Shown here one piece after another: positions 50,298-60,093 of a DNA stretch of 64,000 bases. This stretch comes from Leifsonia xyli. Lineage in GTDB: Bacteria; Actinomycetota; Actinomycetes; Actinomycetales; Microbacteriaceae. Below the pieces are notes generated by a model. It was not told the DNA's origin. It saw only the letters and a program-made list of their open reading frames with translations, and did not search any database. The number at the start of each line of letters is the position of its first letter. Position 1 is the stretch's first letter. Location: positions 62,001 through 126,000 of the forward strand of contig QFQR01000006.1 of the NCBI GenBank assembly GCA_003243275.1. The letters run 5' to 3'. The position numbers were made by a program, and so were the translations under genes.

Positions 50298-51974
50298 ATG
50301 ACCGGACACCGTCGCATCGTCATCGTCGGAGGGGTCGCCGCGGGCATGTCCGCGGCGACGCGGCTGCGCCGCCTCGACGAGACCGCAGCCATCACCGTCA
50401 TCGAGCGCGCCGCCGAGGTCTCCATCGCCACCTGCGGCATGCCCTACCTGATCGGCGGCGCCATCGCCGACCGCGCCGAGCTCCTGCTGCAGAGCCCCGA
50501 ACGGCTGCGCGAGCGCTTCGACCTCGACGTGCGCGTGCGCACGAGCGCCCTCGAGATCGACCGCGTCGCGGGCGAGCTCGTGGTGGAGGGGCCGGAGGGC
50601 GTCGAGCGTCTGCCCTATGACGAGCTCGTGCTCGCCACGGGGGCCGCCCCCATCCGTCCCGAGATCCCCGGTGCCGAGCGTGCGCACGTGCTGCGCGACC
50701 TCGCCGACCTCGACGGCATCATGGCCGCGCTCGAGCGCGGCGCCCGGAACGCCGTCGTGCTGGGCGGCGGGTTCGTCGGCATCGAGGTCGTCGAGAACCT
50801 GCACGCGCGGGGCGTGCGCGTGACGCTCGTGCAGCGCGCGGGGCAGTTGCTCGGCGGTTTCGACCCCGAGATGGTGGCGCCGCTCGCGGAGGCCATGATC
50901 GAGGCGGGGGTCGAGCTGCGGTTCGGGGCCGAGGCCACCGCGATCGAGTCCGACCGCGTGCTGCTCGACGACGGCAGCGAGGCGCAGGCCGACCTCGTGA
51001 TCGCGGCGATCGGCATCCGTCCGGAGGCCGACCTCGCCCGCGCGGCCGGCCTCGCCCTCGGGCCCTCGGGCGGCGTGCTCGTCGACGCGGAGTTCCGCAC
51101 GGACGACCCGCGGATCCGGGCCGTCGGCGACGTCGCCGAGAAGGCGGATGCGGTGCTCGGCGGCACCCGATCCGTGCCGCTCGGCGGCCCCGCGAACCAC
51201 CACGGACGTCTCGTCGCCGACGCCATCGCGGGTCTTCCCGTGCGCGTGGAGCCGTCGATCGGGGTCGCCATCATCGGCGCCTTCGGCGTGACCGCGGCCC
51301 TTGCCGGCGCGAGCGAGACCCGGCTGCGCGAGGCCGGGCGCGCGCACCGCGTCGTGCACACGCATCCGCTGGACCACGTCGGCTACTACCCCGGCGCCCA
51401 GGCGATGTCGCTCAAGCTGCTCATCGACGCCGACGACGACCGCATCCTCGGCGCGCAGGCGGTGGGCGGCGAAGGGGTCGACCGTCGCATCGACGTCATC
51501 GCGACGGCCATGCGCGGCGGCGTGACCGCGAGCGCCCTCGCCACCCTCGAACTCGCCTACGCCCCGCAGTACGGTGCCGCGAAAGACGCCGTCAACATGC
51601 TCGGCTACGTGGCCGACAACCGGCGTTCTGGCGAGCGCGCCATCCAGTGGCACGAGCTGGATGCGGCGCTCGCCGCGGGTGAGCGCCTGATCGACGTGCG
51701 CGGTGCGGGGCAGCTCGCCGAGGGGCTCATCCCCGGGGCCGAGTGGATCCCGGTCGAGGAGCTGCGCGCTCGTGTCGACGAACTGCGCGCGGGGCCTGTC
51801 GTCGTGCACTGCCGTGTCGGGCAGGGAGCCCACACCGCCGTGCGGCTGCTGGAGGCCTACGGCGTCGAGGTCCGGAACCTCGACGGCGGCTACCTCACCT
51901 GGCGCGCCGGAGTGGCGGCACGAGAACTCGCGGGCGGCACCGTGCTCGCCGCGGAGAACGGAGAGAACAGATGA
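50298..51974 (+). CDS. CoA-disulfide reductase/rhodanese fusion
   Basis: A 558-aa flavoprotein with a C-terminal rhodanese. The reductase has IVGGVAAGMSAATRL (FAD), the redox Cys in TCGMPYLIGG, VVLGGGFVGIEVVENL (NADH) and the later ALATLELAYAPQYGAAKD. The rhodanese (about residues 455-545) has the active Cys in VVHCRVGQGAH. The fusion reduces CoA disulfide or persulfide and moves sulfane sulfur. It overlaps the next gene by 4 nt. Confidence 0.9.
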   Translation: MTGHRRIVIVGGVAAGMSAATRLRRLDETAAITVIERAAEVSIATCGMPYLIGGAIADRAELLLQSPERLRERFDLDVRVRTSALEIDRVAGELVVEGPEGVERLPYDELVLATGAAPIRPEIPGAERAHVLRDLADLDGIMAALERGARNAVVLGGGFVGIEVVENLHARGVRVTLVQRAGQLLGGFDPEMVAPLAEAMIEAGVELRFGAEATAIESDRVLLDDGSEAQADLVIAAIGIRPEADLARAAGLALGPSGGVLVDAEFRTDDPRIRAVGDVAEKADAVLGGTRSVPLGGPANHHGRLVADAIAGLPVRVEPSIGVAIIGAFGVTAALAGASETRLREAGRAHRVVHTHPLDHVGYYPGAQAMSLKLLIDADDDRILGAQAVGGEGVDRRIDVIATAMRGGVTASALATLELAYAPQYGAAKDAVNMLGYVADNRRSGERAIQWHELDAALAAGERLIDVRGAGQLAEGLIPGAEWIPVEELRARVDELRAGPVVVHCRVGQGAHTAVRLLEAYGVEVRNLDGGYLTWRAGVAARELAGGTVLAAENGENR

Positions 51975-52279
51975 AGACCATCGAAGCGACCGAGCTGGCC
52001 GCCCTCGGCGACGACGCCACGATCATCGACGTGCGTCAGCCCGACGAGTACGAGGCGGCCCGCGTCGCCGGCGCCACCCTCATCCCGCTCGGCGAGCTCA
52101 CCGGGCGCCTCGACGAGCTGCCCGCCGACCGCACGCTCTACATCATGTGCCACTCGGGCGGACGCAGCGCCCAGGCCACCGCGTTCCTCGAGGCGCAGGG
52201 CATCGACGCCGTCAACGTCGCGGGCGGCATCACCGCGTGGGCAGGCGCCGGCCTGCCGGTCGAGCAGGGGATGGACTGA
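51971..52279 (+). CDS. Single-domain rhodanese
   Basis: A 102-aa sulfurtransferase with IIDVRQPDEYEAARVAGA and active-site loop MCHSGGRSAQA (Cys about 64). It accepts sulfane sulfur onto that cysteine. ATG 51971 overlaps the preceding stop (ATGA); the stop shares one base with the next ATG. It acts within the CstR-type operon. Confidence 0.9.
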   Translation: MKTIEATELAALGDDATIIDVRQPDEYEAARVAGATLIPLGELTGRLDELPADRTLYIMCHSGGRSAQATAFLEAQGIDAVNVAGGITAWAGAGLPVEQGMD

Positions 52280-52605
52280 TGGCCTGGTTCCGCCGCACCT
52301 CGGTGGGCACGACCCAGGCGCGCGCCCTGCTCGACGCCGGTGCGGTGCTCGTCGACGTGCGCTCGCCGCAGGAGTGGAAGGCCGAGCACGCGCCCGCTGC
52401 GCGGCACATTCCGCTCGACCAGCTCGACCGGCGCGCCGGGAGCCTGCCAGCCGACACCCCCATCGTCGTCATGTGCCACTCGGGGGTGCGGTCCGCGCGC
52501 GGTGCCGCGATCCTCCGGGCGCAGGGTGTGGACGCCCACAGCCTGCGCGGAGGCATCATCGCGTGGAAGCGGGCGGGCGAGCGTGTGACGGGAGGCGGGC
52601 GGTGA
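52279..52605 (+). CDS. Second single-domain rhodanese
   Basis: A 108-aa protein with an added N-terminal segment (MAWFRRTSVGTTQAR) and rhodanese motifs LVDVRSPQEWKAEHAPAA and VVMCHSGVRSARG (Cys about 72). The loop CHSGVRS differs from the first copy, suggesting a different donor or acceptor. Start and stop are coupled with neighbours by 1 and 4 nt. Confidence 0.9.
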   Translation: MAWFRRTSVGTTQARALLDAGAVLVDVRSPQEWKAEHAPAARHIPLDQLDRRAGSLPADTPIVVMCHSGVRSARGAAILRAQGVDAHSLRGGIIAWKRAGERVTGGGR

Positions 52606-52892
52606 CCGCCGCCGGGCCGGCATCCGGGGATGCGGAGCGCCGGGCCATCGCCAACCGGCTCAAGCGGGCCGAGGGGCAACTGCGCGCGCTGATCGCCGCG
52701 GTCGAACGCGGCGAGGACTGCCGTGCCGTCGTCACGCAGCTCTCGGCCGTGTCATCCGCGCTCGACCGCGCGGGCTTCGCGATCGTGGCCGGCGCGATGC
52801 GCGAGTGCGCGGCGCGTGCCGACGGCGAGGAATCCGCCGAGGGCGAGCTCAGCATCGCCGAGCTGGAGAAGCTCTTCCTGACGCTCGCCTGA
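52602..52892 (+). CDS. cstR: CsoR-family repressor, CstR-like (persulfide sensing)
   Basis: A 96-aa DUF156 helical protein: IANRLKRAEGQLRALIAAVE, GEDCRAVVTQLSAVSSAL, then AMREC. CsoR copper sensors use Cys-His-Cys; here the His position four residues before the second Cys is Ala, leaving two cysteines as in CstR, which senses persulfides. With the operon's rhodaneses and reductase this fits sulfane-sulfur detoxification. GTG 52602 overlaps the second rhodanese by 4 nt. Confidence 0.85.
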   Translation: MTAAGPASGDAERRAIANRLKRAEGQLRALIAAVERGEDCRAVVTQLSAVSSALDRAGFAIVAGAMRECAARADGEESAEGELSIAELEKLFLTLA

Positions 52893-52903
52893 AGCGCGCC
52901 CTG

Positions 52904-53314
52904 TCAGAGGGATCGCGTGACGAGGGCAGCGGCCAGCTCGGCGGCAGCGCGCCTCACCTCGGACACGTCATCGTCGCGGTACTCCTCGTCGAGCACCGCG
53001 ACGAGGGCGCACGGGCGGGAGCCGACGCGCAGCACGACGACCGCGCCGGTCGAGGCGGTGAGGGTCAGATGGTCCGTGGTGCCGATCCGCAACTCGCGCA
53101 CGACCGCATCCGCGAGCGCCTGCAGCGTGCTCGCCATGCTTGCGAGCCGTTGTCCCGAAGAGGCGCTCGGCACCCGGGCGATCTCGAAGCCGTCGTCGGT
53201 GAGCACGACCGCCGAGCGCAGCGTGCGGCACGCGGCCGCGAGGCCGGCCAGCGCCGAGCTCGCCGCGGAGACCACCCTCGGATCGTGATGCAGCGGCACG
53301 GGTGCGCCGGTCAT
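52904..53314 (-). CDS. Roadblock/LC7 domain protein
   Basis: A 136-aa protein of the MglB-like roadblock fold: VSAASSALAGLAAACRTLRS, then AVVLTDDGFEIARVP and HLTLTASTGAVVVLRVG. Roadblock proteins are often GTPase-activating partners; the GTPase gene overlaps it by 4 nt. It is convergent with cstR, 11 bp apart. Confidence 0.82.
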   Translation of the reverse strand: MTGAPVPLHHDPRVVSAASSALAGLAAACRTLRSAVVLTDDGFEIARVPSASSGQRLASMASTLQALADAVVRELRIGTTDHLTLTASTGAVVVLRVGSRPCALVAVLDEEYRDDDVSEVRRAAAELAAALVTRSL

Positions 53315-53865
53315 GTGCCCGCGGCCGCGAGCGCCTGGCGCGTCTCGATGTCTGCGATGAGCGAGAGCAGCAGCGTGCGCATCTGCTCCTGGTCGCGCGC
53401 GTCGACCGCGAACACGGGCGTGATGCGGTCGGGGAGCACCGCGCGCGCCGTCGCGACGATGCGGTCGCCGATGTCGGTGCGCTGCACGTCGTAGCGCGTC
53501 ACGCCGACCACCACGCCGCCGCGGATCGCGAGGCTGGCGAAGGCGGTGAGCTGCTCGTGCACGTGGCGCTCGGGTTCGGGGGAGTCGGCGTTGACGAGCA
53601 CGATGAGGCCCATCGCCCGCTCGCGCAGGATCTCCCACATGAAGTCGAAGCGCGCCTGCCCCGGCACGCCGTAGAGGCGCACCTTGTCGGGGTCGAGGTC
53701 GATCTCGCCGTAGTCGAGCGCGACCGTCGTGGTCGGCTTGTCGACGGTGGAGCGGTCGGAGTTCGCGGCCTCCGTCGAGACCACCTCGATCTCGCTCAGC
53801 GAGCGGATGGCGGTGGTCTTGCCTGCCCCCATCGGACCGGCGAACAGGATGACGTACTCGGCCAT
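53311..53865 (-). CDS. Small GTPase of the conservon/MglA-like type
   Basis: A 184-aa GTPase: G1 GPMGAGKTTAI (residues 10-20), G3 LYGVPGQARFDF, and G4 VTRYDVQ (VTRYD in place of NKxD), as in actinobacterial Cvn-type GTPases. It acts as a switch with the roadblock partner. Its start shares one base with the DUF2510 stop. Confidence 0.85.
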   Translation of the reverse strand: MAEYVILFAGPMGAGKTTAIRSLSEIEVVSTEAANSDRSTVDKPTTTVALDYGEIDLDPDKVRLYGVPGQARFDFMWEILRERAMGLIVLVNADSPEPERHVHEQLTAFASLAIRGGVVVGVTRYDVQRTDIGDRIVATARAVLPDRITPVFAVDARDQEQMRTLLLSLIADIETRQALAAAGT

Positions 53866-54737
53866 CAGCTCATCCGGAAGCGCCGCCGCAGTCGCTGGAA
53901 CAGGCTGCCCTCGCCAAGGGCAGCGGGTGCGGCGCTCGAGGTGAGGGTCGCGGCGGGAGCGACCCCCAGAATGCCCATCAGACTGAGCGCGTTCACGAGC
54001 GTGCGCGTGGTCTCGATGCCGCGGCCCGAGAGCGCGGCCAACTGCTCGATCGTGAGCAGGGTGTTGGCGAGCATCGCCGTCTGACGGATGTGATCGGTTT
54101 CCGGCAGCAGCGTGGTCCAGTTGGGCCACCGGGTCAGCCAGTAGCCGTCGCCCTCCTCGAGCCAGGGGGCAAGCCGCTCGGGGAAGGCAGCGCGTCCCAC
54201 CTTCCAGAGCAGCTCGTCGAGGCTGCGCCCCGGCAGCTCGAACGGCGCGGGCGCCGTCGCGCCGACCAGCTCGACCGAGACGACGACCCCTGTCGGGTTG
54301 TCGGGGAAGCGCTCCAGCTCGAGCAGCCAGTCGTACGCCTGGTGACGCACGTCGATCCGGATCGTCGGATGACCGGACACCCCCAGCTCGATGAGCATCG
54401 GCACGCGCGTCGACTGCACCGAATGCAGGGTCAGAGCAGCACCGGCCCAGCCGAGCTCGGGGACGGCACCGGTACCGGCGGGAAGCGCGGACTGGCCGTT
54501 GGCCAGCTGCGTCGGTACCGGGGGAAGCGTCCCCTCGCTCGCCGGGTCGGCACGGTGGCGGGCGCGACGGGGCGACTCATCCGGCTCCGCGAAGCCGGTG
54601 GGCGCGGTCGATCGCACCTGCGGCTGTGCACGCGCGGTGGAAATGTGGGTCGTCCAGGAGTGACCGTCCCACCACCTGAGCTGCGGAGCGCCCAGAGGGT
54701 CGGGATACCAGCCTGCCCGGACCTGGGTGTCGGTCAC
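53865..54737 (-). CDS. DUF2510 protein with helical and winged-helix-like C-terminal part
   Basis: A 290-aa protein. DUF2510 is at residues 9-30 (GWYPDPLGAPQLRWWDGHSW), followed by a Pro-rich linker. The central domain (about 95-210) resembles DUF4388/PatA-like regulators that accompany GTPases in bacteria; the end has LLTIEQLAALSGRGIETTRT then LVNALSLMGILGV, a helix-turn-helix-like fold. It heads a three-gene module with the GTPase and roadblock. Confidence 0.7.
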   Translation of the reverse strand: MTDTQVRAGWYPDPLGAPQLRWWDGHSWTTHISTARAQPQVRSTAPTGFAEPDESPRRARHRADPASEGTLPPVPTQLANGQSALPAGTGAVPELGWAGAALTLHSVQSTRVPMLIELGVSGHPTIRIDVRHQAYDWLLELERFPDNPTGVVVSVELVGATAPAPFELPGRSLDELLWKVGRAAFPERLAPWLEEGDGYWLTRWPNWTTLLPETDHIRQTAMLANTLLTIEQLAALSGRGIETTRTLVNALSLMGILGVAPAATLTSSAAPAALGEGSLFQRLRRRFRMS

Positions 54738-54853
54738 GAGTAGCTCTTCGGATCGTATGGGGAGGGATGCGTGGTGCGCCCCTCGGTTATCGGGTGATGC
54801 TCACGATATCCGAGTGGCACTCCGCTGCTCGCGCCCCCGAGAGGGGGTCAGCC

Positions 54854-57412
54854 TCAGGTCGCGGCGTCGCGAGCCTGCGCCGCCAGGGCGCGCTCGACGC
54901 CGGCGAGCACCTCGACGACCATCCGGCGGAGCGCCGCCGGCTCCTCGTTGGCCGCGAGCCAGGCGCGGCTCGCCTCCACGAGCTCCGCCGTCGCCAGGGT
55001 GCTCGGGTAGAAGCCCTCCACGATGTACTGCGCGAGCTGGAAGCTGCGCTCGTCCCAGACGCGACGGATCGAGTCGAAGTAGAGCGGCACGAGCGGTGCG
55101 AGCGCGCTCGGGTCGTTGGTGTGCGTGAAGCCGAGCGCCATGTTGCGCAGGATCACGTTCGAGAGGGATGCGTCGGTGAGCGCCGCCCGCAGCGTCGCCT
55201 CCTTCGCGTCGGGGCTCGGAACGGTCGCGCGTGCGCGAGCCGCCGCCTGCTGCCCGTTCGCCGTGTCGTCCTTCGCGAGTGCCGCCGCGATCTCGGGCTC
55301 GCCCGCGGCGCCGACGAGCACGAGACCCTCGAGCAGCTCCCAGCCGAGGTCGGTGTCGATCTCGAGGCCGTCGAGTGCGAGCTCGCCGCTGCGCAACCGC
55401 TGCAGCACCGTCGCGTGCTCGGCGGTCGAGGCGATGTTCGCGAAGAACTTCACGAACTGGAACTGCGCATCCGACCCCGCCTCGGCATCCTGGGCGAGCT
55501 GCCACAGCGCGTCGCCCACCTCGCGGATGGTGGCCGCGCGGGTCGCGGGGTCGACGTAGAGCCTGGCCGTCAGCACGAGCTGGCCGAGGGTGAGCCGCAT
55601 CGTGGTCGACTCGGTCTCCGCCCCGATGTTCTCGAGCACGAGTCGCACGTAATCGCGCCCCGCGATCTCGCCGTCGCGCGTCGAATCCCACGCGGAACCC
55701 CAGACGAGGGCGCGGGCGAGCGGGTCCTGGATGCGCGAGAGCGCGTCGAGCGCGATGCGGAACGACGCGTCGTCCATGCGGATCTTCGCGTAGGCGAGGT
55801 CGTCGTCGTTGAGCAGCACGAGCGCGGGCTTCGCGAGGCCGACGAGCTCGGGGATGTCGTTCCACTCGCTCGCGGCGAGGTCGAACTCGTGCCGGTGCAC
55901 CCGCACGAGCGGCGCATCCGCGGCCTCCGAGGCGAGGTCGTAGAAGCCGATCGCCATGCGGTGCTGACGCAGCGTCGGGTAGTCGGGGTGGGCGCTCTGA
56001 CGCACGCGGAACGCGGTGATGACGCCGGCCGCATCCGTCTCGATCTCGGGCTTCAGGGTGTTCACGCCCGAGGTCTCGAGCCACTGGGCCGAGAAGGCGG
56101 AGAGGTCGCGGCCCGAGCTCTTCTCGAGCTCGCGCAGCAGGTCGGCGAGCTCGGTGTTGCCGTAGGCGTGCGCGCGGAAGTAGGCGCCGACGCCCGCGAA
56201 GAAGGCGTCGATGCCGACCCAGGCGGCGAGCTGCTTGAGCACCGAGCCGCCCTTGGCGTAGGTGATGCCGTCGAAGTTGACCTGCACGTCGTCGAGGTCG
56301 CGGATGTCGGCCACCACGGGGTGGGTGCTCGGCAGCTGGTCCTGGCGGTAGGCCCAGCTCTTCTCCATCGCCTGGAAGGTGGTCCAGGCCTCGGTCCACT
56401 CGGTGGCCTCGGCGGTCGCGATGGTGGAGGCCCACTCGGCGAACGACTCGTTGAGCCACAGGTCGTTCCACCACTTCATGGTCACCAGGTCGCCGAACCA
56501 CATGTGGGCGAGCTCGTGCAGGATCGTGACGACGCGGCGCTCCTTGACGGCATCCGTCACCTTCGAGCGGAACACGTAGGTCTCGGTGAAGGTGACCGCG
56601 CCGGCGTTCTCCATGGCGCCCGCGTTGAACTCGGGCACGAAGAGCTGGTCGTACTTGACGAAGGGGTACGGGTAGCCGAACTTCTCCTCGAAGTAGGCGA
56701 AGCCCTTCCGGGTGATGTCGAAGACGTAGTCGGCGTCGAGGTAGCCGAAGAGCGACTTGCGGGCGAAGACGCCGAGCGGGATGGTGCGGCCGTCGGAGCT
56801 CGTGAGCTCGGAGCGCACCACCTCGTAGGGCCCCGCGATGAGGGCCGTGATGTAGCTGGAGATGCGCGGCGTCGGAGCGAAGCGCCAGATCGCGGTGCCG
56901 TTGCCGAGGTTCTCGGGTTCGGGCGTGGGGGAGTTCGAGACCAGCTGCCAGGCATCGGGAGCCGTGACGGTGAAGCGGAACTCCGCCTTCAGGTCGGGCT
57001 GCTCGAAGACGCTGTAGACGCGACGGCTGTCGGGCACCTCGAACTGGGAGTAGAGGTACACCTCGCCGTCGACCGGGTCGACGAAGCGGTGCAGGCCCTC
57101 GCCCGTGTTCGTGTAGGCGAAGTCCGCGATCACGGTGAGCTCGTTGACCGGCGCGAGGCCGTCGAGTGCGATGCGCGCGCCGTCCGCGACGTCGGTGCCG
57201 AGCTCGGAGCCGTTCAGCACGACCGAGTGCACCTTCTCGGTGATCGCGTCGATGAAGGTCGAGGCACCCGCGGATGCCGTGAAACGCACGGTCGTGCGCG
57301 AGCGGAACGTCGTCGGGCCCGTGGTCAGATCGAGCTCGACGTCGTAGCTCTCGACCTCGACGAGCGCCTGGCGCTCCTGGGCTTCGATGCGGGTGAGGTT
57401 CTCTCCAGGCAC
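54854..57412 (-). CDS. pepN: Aminopeptidase N (M1 family)
   Basis: An 852-aa gluzincin aminopeptidase. The GAMEN exopeptidase motif is at about residue 260 and HELAHMWFGD with the downstream NESFAEWAST zinc ligand at about 298-322. It releases N-terminal residues from oligopeptides in the cytosol. An ERAP1-like C-terminal domain completes the protein, so it is full length. AAGGAG precedes the start. Confidence 0.95.
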   Translation of the reverse strand: MPGENLTRIEAQERQALVEVESYDVELDLTTGPTTFRSRTTVRFTASAGASTFIDAITEKVHSVVLNGSELGTDVADGARIALDGLAPVNELTVIADFAYTNTGEGLHRFVDPVDGEVYLYSQFEVPDSRRVYSVFEQPDLKAEFRFTVTAPDAWQLVSNSPTPEPENLGNGTAIWRFAPTPRISSYITALIAGPYEVVRSELTSSDGRTIPLGVFARKSLFGYLDADYVFDITRKGFAYFEEKFGYPYPFVKYDQLFVPEFNAGAMENAGAVTFTETYVFRSKVTDAVKERRVVTILHELAHMWFGDLVTMKWWNDLWLNESFAEWASTIATAEATEWTEAWTTFQAMEKSWAYRQDQLPSTHPVVADIRDLDDVQVNFDGITYAKGGSVLKQLAAWVGIDAFFAGVGAYFRAHAYGNTELADLLRELEKSSGRDLSAFSAQWLETSGVNTLKPEIETDAAGVITAFRVRQSAHPDYPTLRQHRMAIGFYDLASEAADAPLVRVHRHEFDLAASEWNDIPELVGLAKPALVLLNDDDLAYAKIRMDDASFRIALDALSRIQDPLARALVWGSAWDSTRDGEIAGRDYVRLVLENIGAETESTTMRLTLGQLVLTARLYVDPATRAATIREVGDALWQLAQDAEAGSDAQFQFVKFFANIASTAEHATVLQRLRSGELALDGLEIDTDLGWELLEGLVLVGAAGEPEIAAALAKDDTANGQQAAARARATVPSPDAKEATLRAALTDASLSNVILRNMALGFTHTNDPSALAPLVPLYFDSIRRVWDERSFQLAQYIVEGFYPSTLATAELVEASRAWLAANEEPAALRRMVVEVLAGVERALAAQARDAAT

Positions 57413-57577
57413 GCGCGCACTCCTTCAGGCTCCGTGGATCGTGTCCGCCTGCCAGCCTAAGCGTTCGGCTGTCCTATGGAGCGTTCAGTCGACTCGCAGC
57501 ACGCGCATAGCCGCGGCCGAAAGCTCCCGAGGTTCGCGGTGGTCATCTGAGCACATCAGAACCTGAGGAGGCACCCC

Positions 57578-58825
57578 ATGAACACGCAACCGCTTCCCGA
57601 CGCCGCCGCATCCGAGCCCGACGTCCCTTCGCCTCTCGGCGCCGCGAGTCCGCGGCGGCCCTGGTATCGGCGTCCGCTGCCGGTGGCGTGCACGGCGGCC
57701 GCCGCCGTCGTGCTCATCGGCGGCACGCTCGTGCTCGGCGCGCCGCTCTCCTCGCTCGGCTCCGCGGCGGCGAGCACGCAGGCGCTCGTCGCCGGACCGG
57801 GCCAGCGCGCACCCGGCTCGTCCGGCATCGGCGGCTCCTTCGGCGGTGCGGCCGCATCCGACTCGACCGTCGCCGACGCGACGACCGCGGATGCCGACGA
57901 GTCGACGGGTGTCGTGCTCATCGACACCGAGCTCGGCTACCAGGACGCCGCGGCCGCGGGCACCGGCATGGTGCTGACGAGCGACGGCCTCGTGCTCACC
58001 AACAACCACGTGATCGAGGGCTCCACCGAGATCACCGTGACGGTCGCCTCCACGGGCGAGACGTACACGGCCACCGTCGTCGGCACGGATGTCGAGGACG
58101 ACGTCGCGCTGCTCCAGCTCCAGGGGGCGTCGGGGCTCGCGACCGTCGACATCGACGACGACGCGGAGACCGTCGGCGACGACGTCACCGCGGTCGGCAA
58201 CGCATCCGGCGGCGGCGTGCTCATGGCGGCCGACGGCGAGATCACCGCCCTCGACACGACCGTCACGACCTCCGCCGAGGGCAGCGTCGCGGGCGAGACC
58301 CTCGACGGCATGATCGAGATCGTCGCGGATGTCGTGGCGGGCGACTCGGGCGGCGCGCTGCTCGACGACGAGGGCGAGGTCGTCGGCATGACGACCGCGG
58401 CCTCCACCGGCACCGCGACCACCGTGGCCTACGCGATCCCGATCGAGGACGCGCTCGCGATCGTCGACCAGATCCTCGCGGGCGATGAGAGCAACGGCGT
58501 CGAACTGGGTGCCCCCGCCTTCCTCGGGGTGGGCATCGCGAGCACCCAGAGCACCTCCGGAAACGGCGGCCGCTCGGGAGGCTCGACCACGACGAGCGGT
58601 GCGACCATCGCGGGCGTCTACGCCGACACCCCCGCCGCGGAGGCGGGCCTCGAGGCCGGCGACACCATCACGGCCGTCGACGGTGTCGCGGTGGCCGACG
58701 CCGACGCGCTCTCGGAGCTGCTCTCCGGCTACCAGCCCGGAGACGCTGTCACGATCACCTGGACCGACACCACGGGCGCCAGCTACTCGGCGATGGTCAC
58801 GCTCATCGCCGGGCCGGCCGCGTAG
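57578..58825 (+). CDS. HtrA-like membrane-anchored serine protease with PDZ
   Basis: A 415-aa protein: one N-terminal transmembrane helix (about 37-55), a Ser/Ala-rich linker, a trypsin-like domain with His in LTNNHVIEGS (about 142), Asp in VEDDVALLQL (about 174) and Ser in VAGDSGGALL (about 256), then a PDZ domain (VYADTPAAEAGLEAGDTITA). Acts in cell-envelope protein quality control. GAGGAGG precedes the ATG. Its last 43 bp overlap the convergent gene. Confidence 0.92.
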   Translation: MNTQPLPDAAASEPDVPSPLGAASPRRPWYRRPLPVACTAAAAVVLIGGTLVLGAPLSSLGSAAASTQALVAGPGQRAPGSSGIGGSFGGAAASDSTVADATTADADESTGVVLIDTELGYQDAAAAGTGMVLTSDGLVLTNNHVIEGSTEITVTVASTGETYTATVVGTDVEDDVALLQLQGASGLATVDIDDDAETVGDDVTAVGNASGGGVLMAADGEITALDTTVTTSAEGSVAGETLDGMIEIVADVVAGDSGGALLDDEGEVVGMTTAASTGTATTVAYAIPIEDALAIVDQILAGDESNGVELGAPAFLGVGIASTQSTSGNGGRSGGSTTTSGATIAGVYADTPAAEAGLEAGDTITAVDGVAVADADALSELLSGYQPGDAVTITWTDTTGASYSAMVTLIAGPAA

Positions 58826-59505
58826 GCGGCCCCTCGTGCGTCCGGTTCGGCCCAGAGGCGCTCCTTTCGCCGGCCGGCCGGACGCACGAGCGACTCGACG
58901 TCGTCGACCGCGAGGGTCAGCATCCGGATGAGCACGGTGTCGGGATCGGAGATGCACGCGCGGGAGACCCCCACGACAGCGGTCGCCACGATGAGCTCGC
59001 AGCTGACCGCGTCGAGCCGCGGCGAGTGGGGCGCGATGACCGCGACGTTCTCGCGGGCCCAGCGGGCGGCATCCGGAACCTGGTCGAGCACGCGGTGCGC
59101 CTCGTCGCGGAGGTCGTGCGAGGGCACCCCCCGCTTCTCGAGCAGGGCGCAGATCGCGATGAGTCCGACGGCGAGCACCCGCTGCCGCTCCATGCTCGCC
59201 ACCGGCAGGGCGACGATCGCGGCACGCAGCGCCACGACGAGTGCGAGCTCGCTGCCGCCGCGCAACCCGACGACGCGCGGGATGAGCAGGGCGAGCTCGT
59301 CACGCCGACCGTCGGCCACCAGGTCGTTGACCCCGCGGGCGAGCGCGGCGAGCGAGCGGTCGGTGCACGCCGGATGGTCGCTCCAACGTTCGCCCGCCAG
59401 GTAGGAGGCGAACTCCATGAAACACGCGCCGCGGCGCGGACTGCGGTGCCTGCCCGCCGAGAGGTGGGGCATGACATCCGGGACGAAACTGGTGCGTTTG
59501 CGCAT
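58783..59505 (-). CDS. Hypothetical protein
   Basis: A 240-aa protein without clear family. It starts KRTSFVPDVMPHLSAGRHRS and PRRGACFMEFASYLAGERW, a basic then aromatic stretch, followed by helices (ELALVVALRAAIVALPV, RVLAVGLIAICALLEKRG). The conserved N-terminus and a good ribosome site (GAGGTGAT) support a real gene, though GTG 59514 is possible. It overlaps the protease gene by 43 bp at the 3' ends. Confidence 0.65.
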   Translation of the reverse strand: MRKRTSFVPDVMPHLSAGRHRSPRRGACFMEFASYLAGERWSDHPACTDRSLAALARGVNDLVADGRRDELALLIPRVVGLRGGSELALVVALRAAIVALPVASMERQRVLAVGLIAICALLEKRGVPSHDLRDEAHRVLDQVPDAARWARENVAVIAPHSPRLDAVSCELIVATAVVGVSRACISDPDTVLIRMLTLAVDDVESLVRPAGRRKERLWAEPDARGAAYAAGPAMSVTIAE

Positions 59506-59605
59506 CGAGATCACCTCGCGGTCGTTCGTGTCTCGATTCTGCTCCTCCTCGCCGATCCGTGCCAGGGGCGGCGACGGGGTCGGTGCGGACTCCTAGACTC
59601 GACGC

Positions 59606-60091
<486 letters not shown>

Positions 60092-60093
60092 CC

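Noticed and set aside
48816..51833. 1005-aa minus-strand frame covering the haemoglobin and the sulfur operon
   Set aside because: Only the last 138 codons are a globin; the rest is antisense to the CoA-disulfide reductase gene and has no motif.
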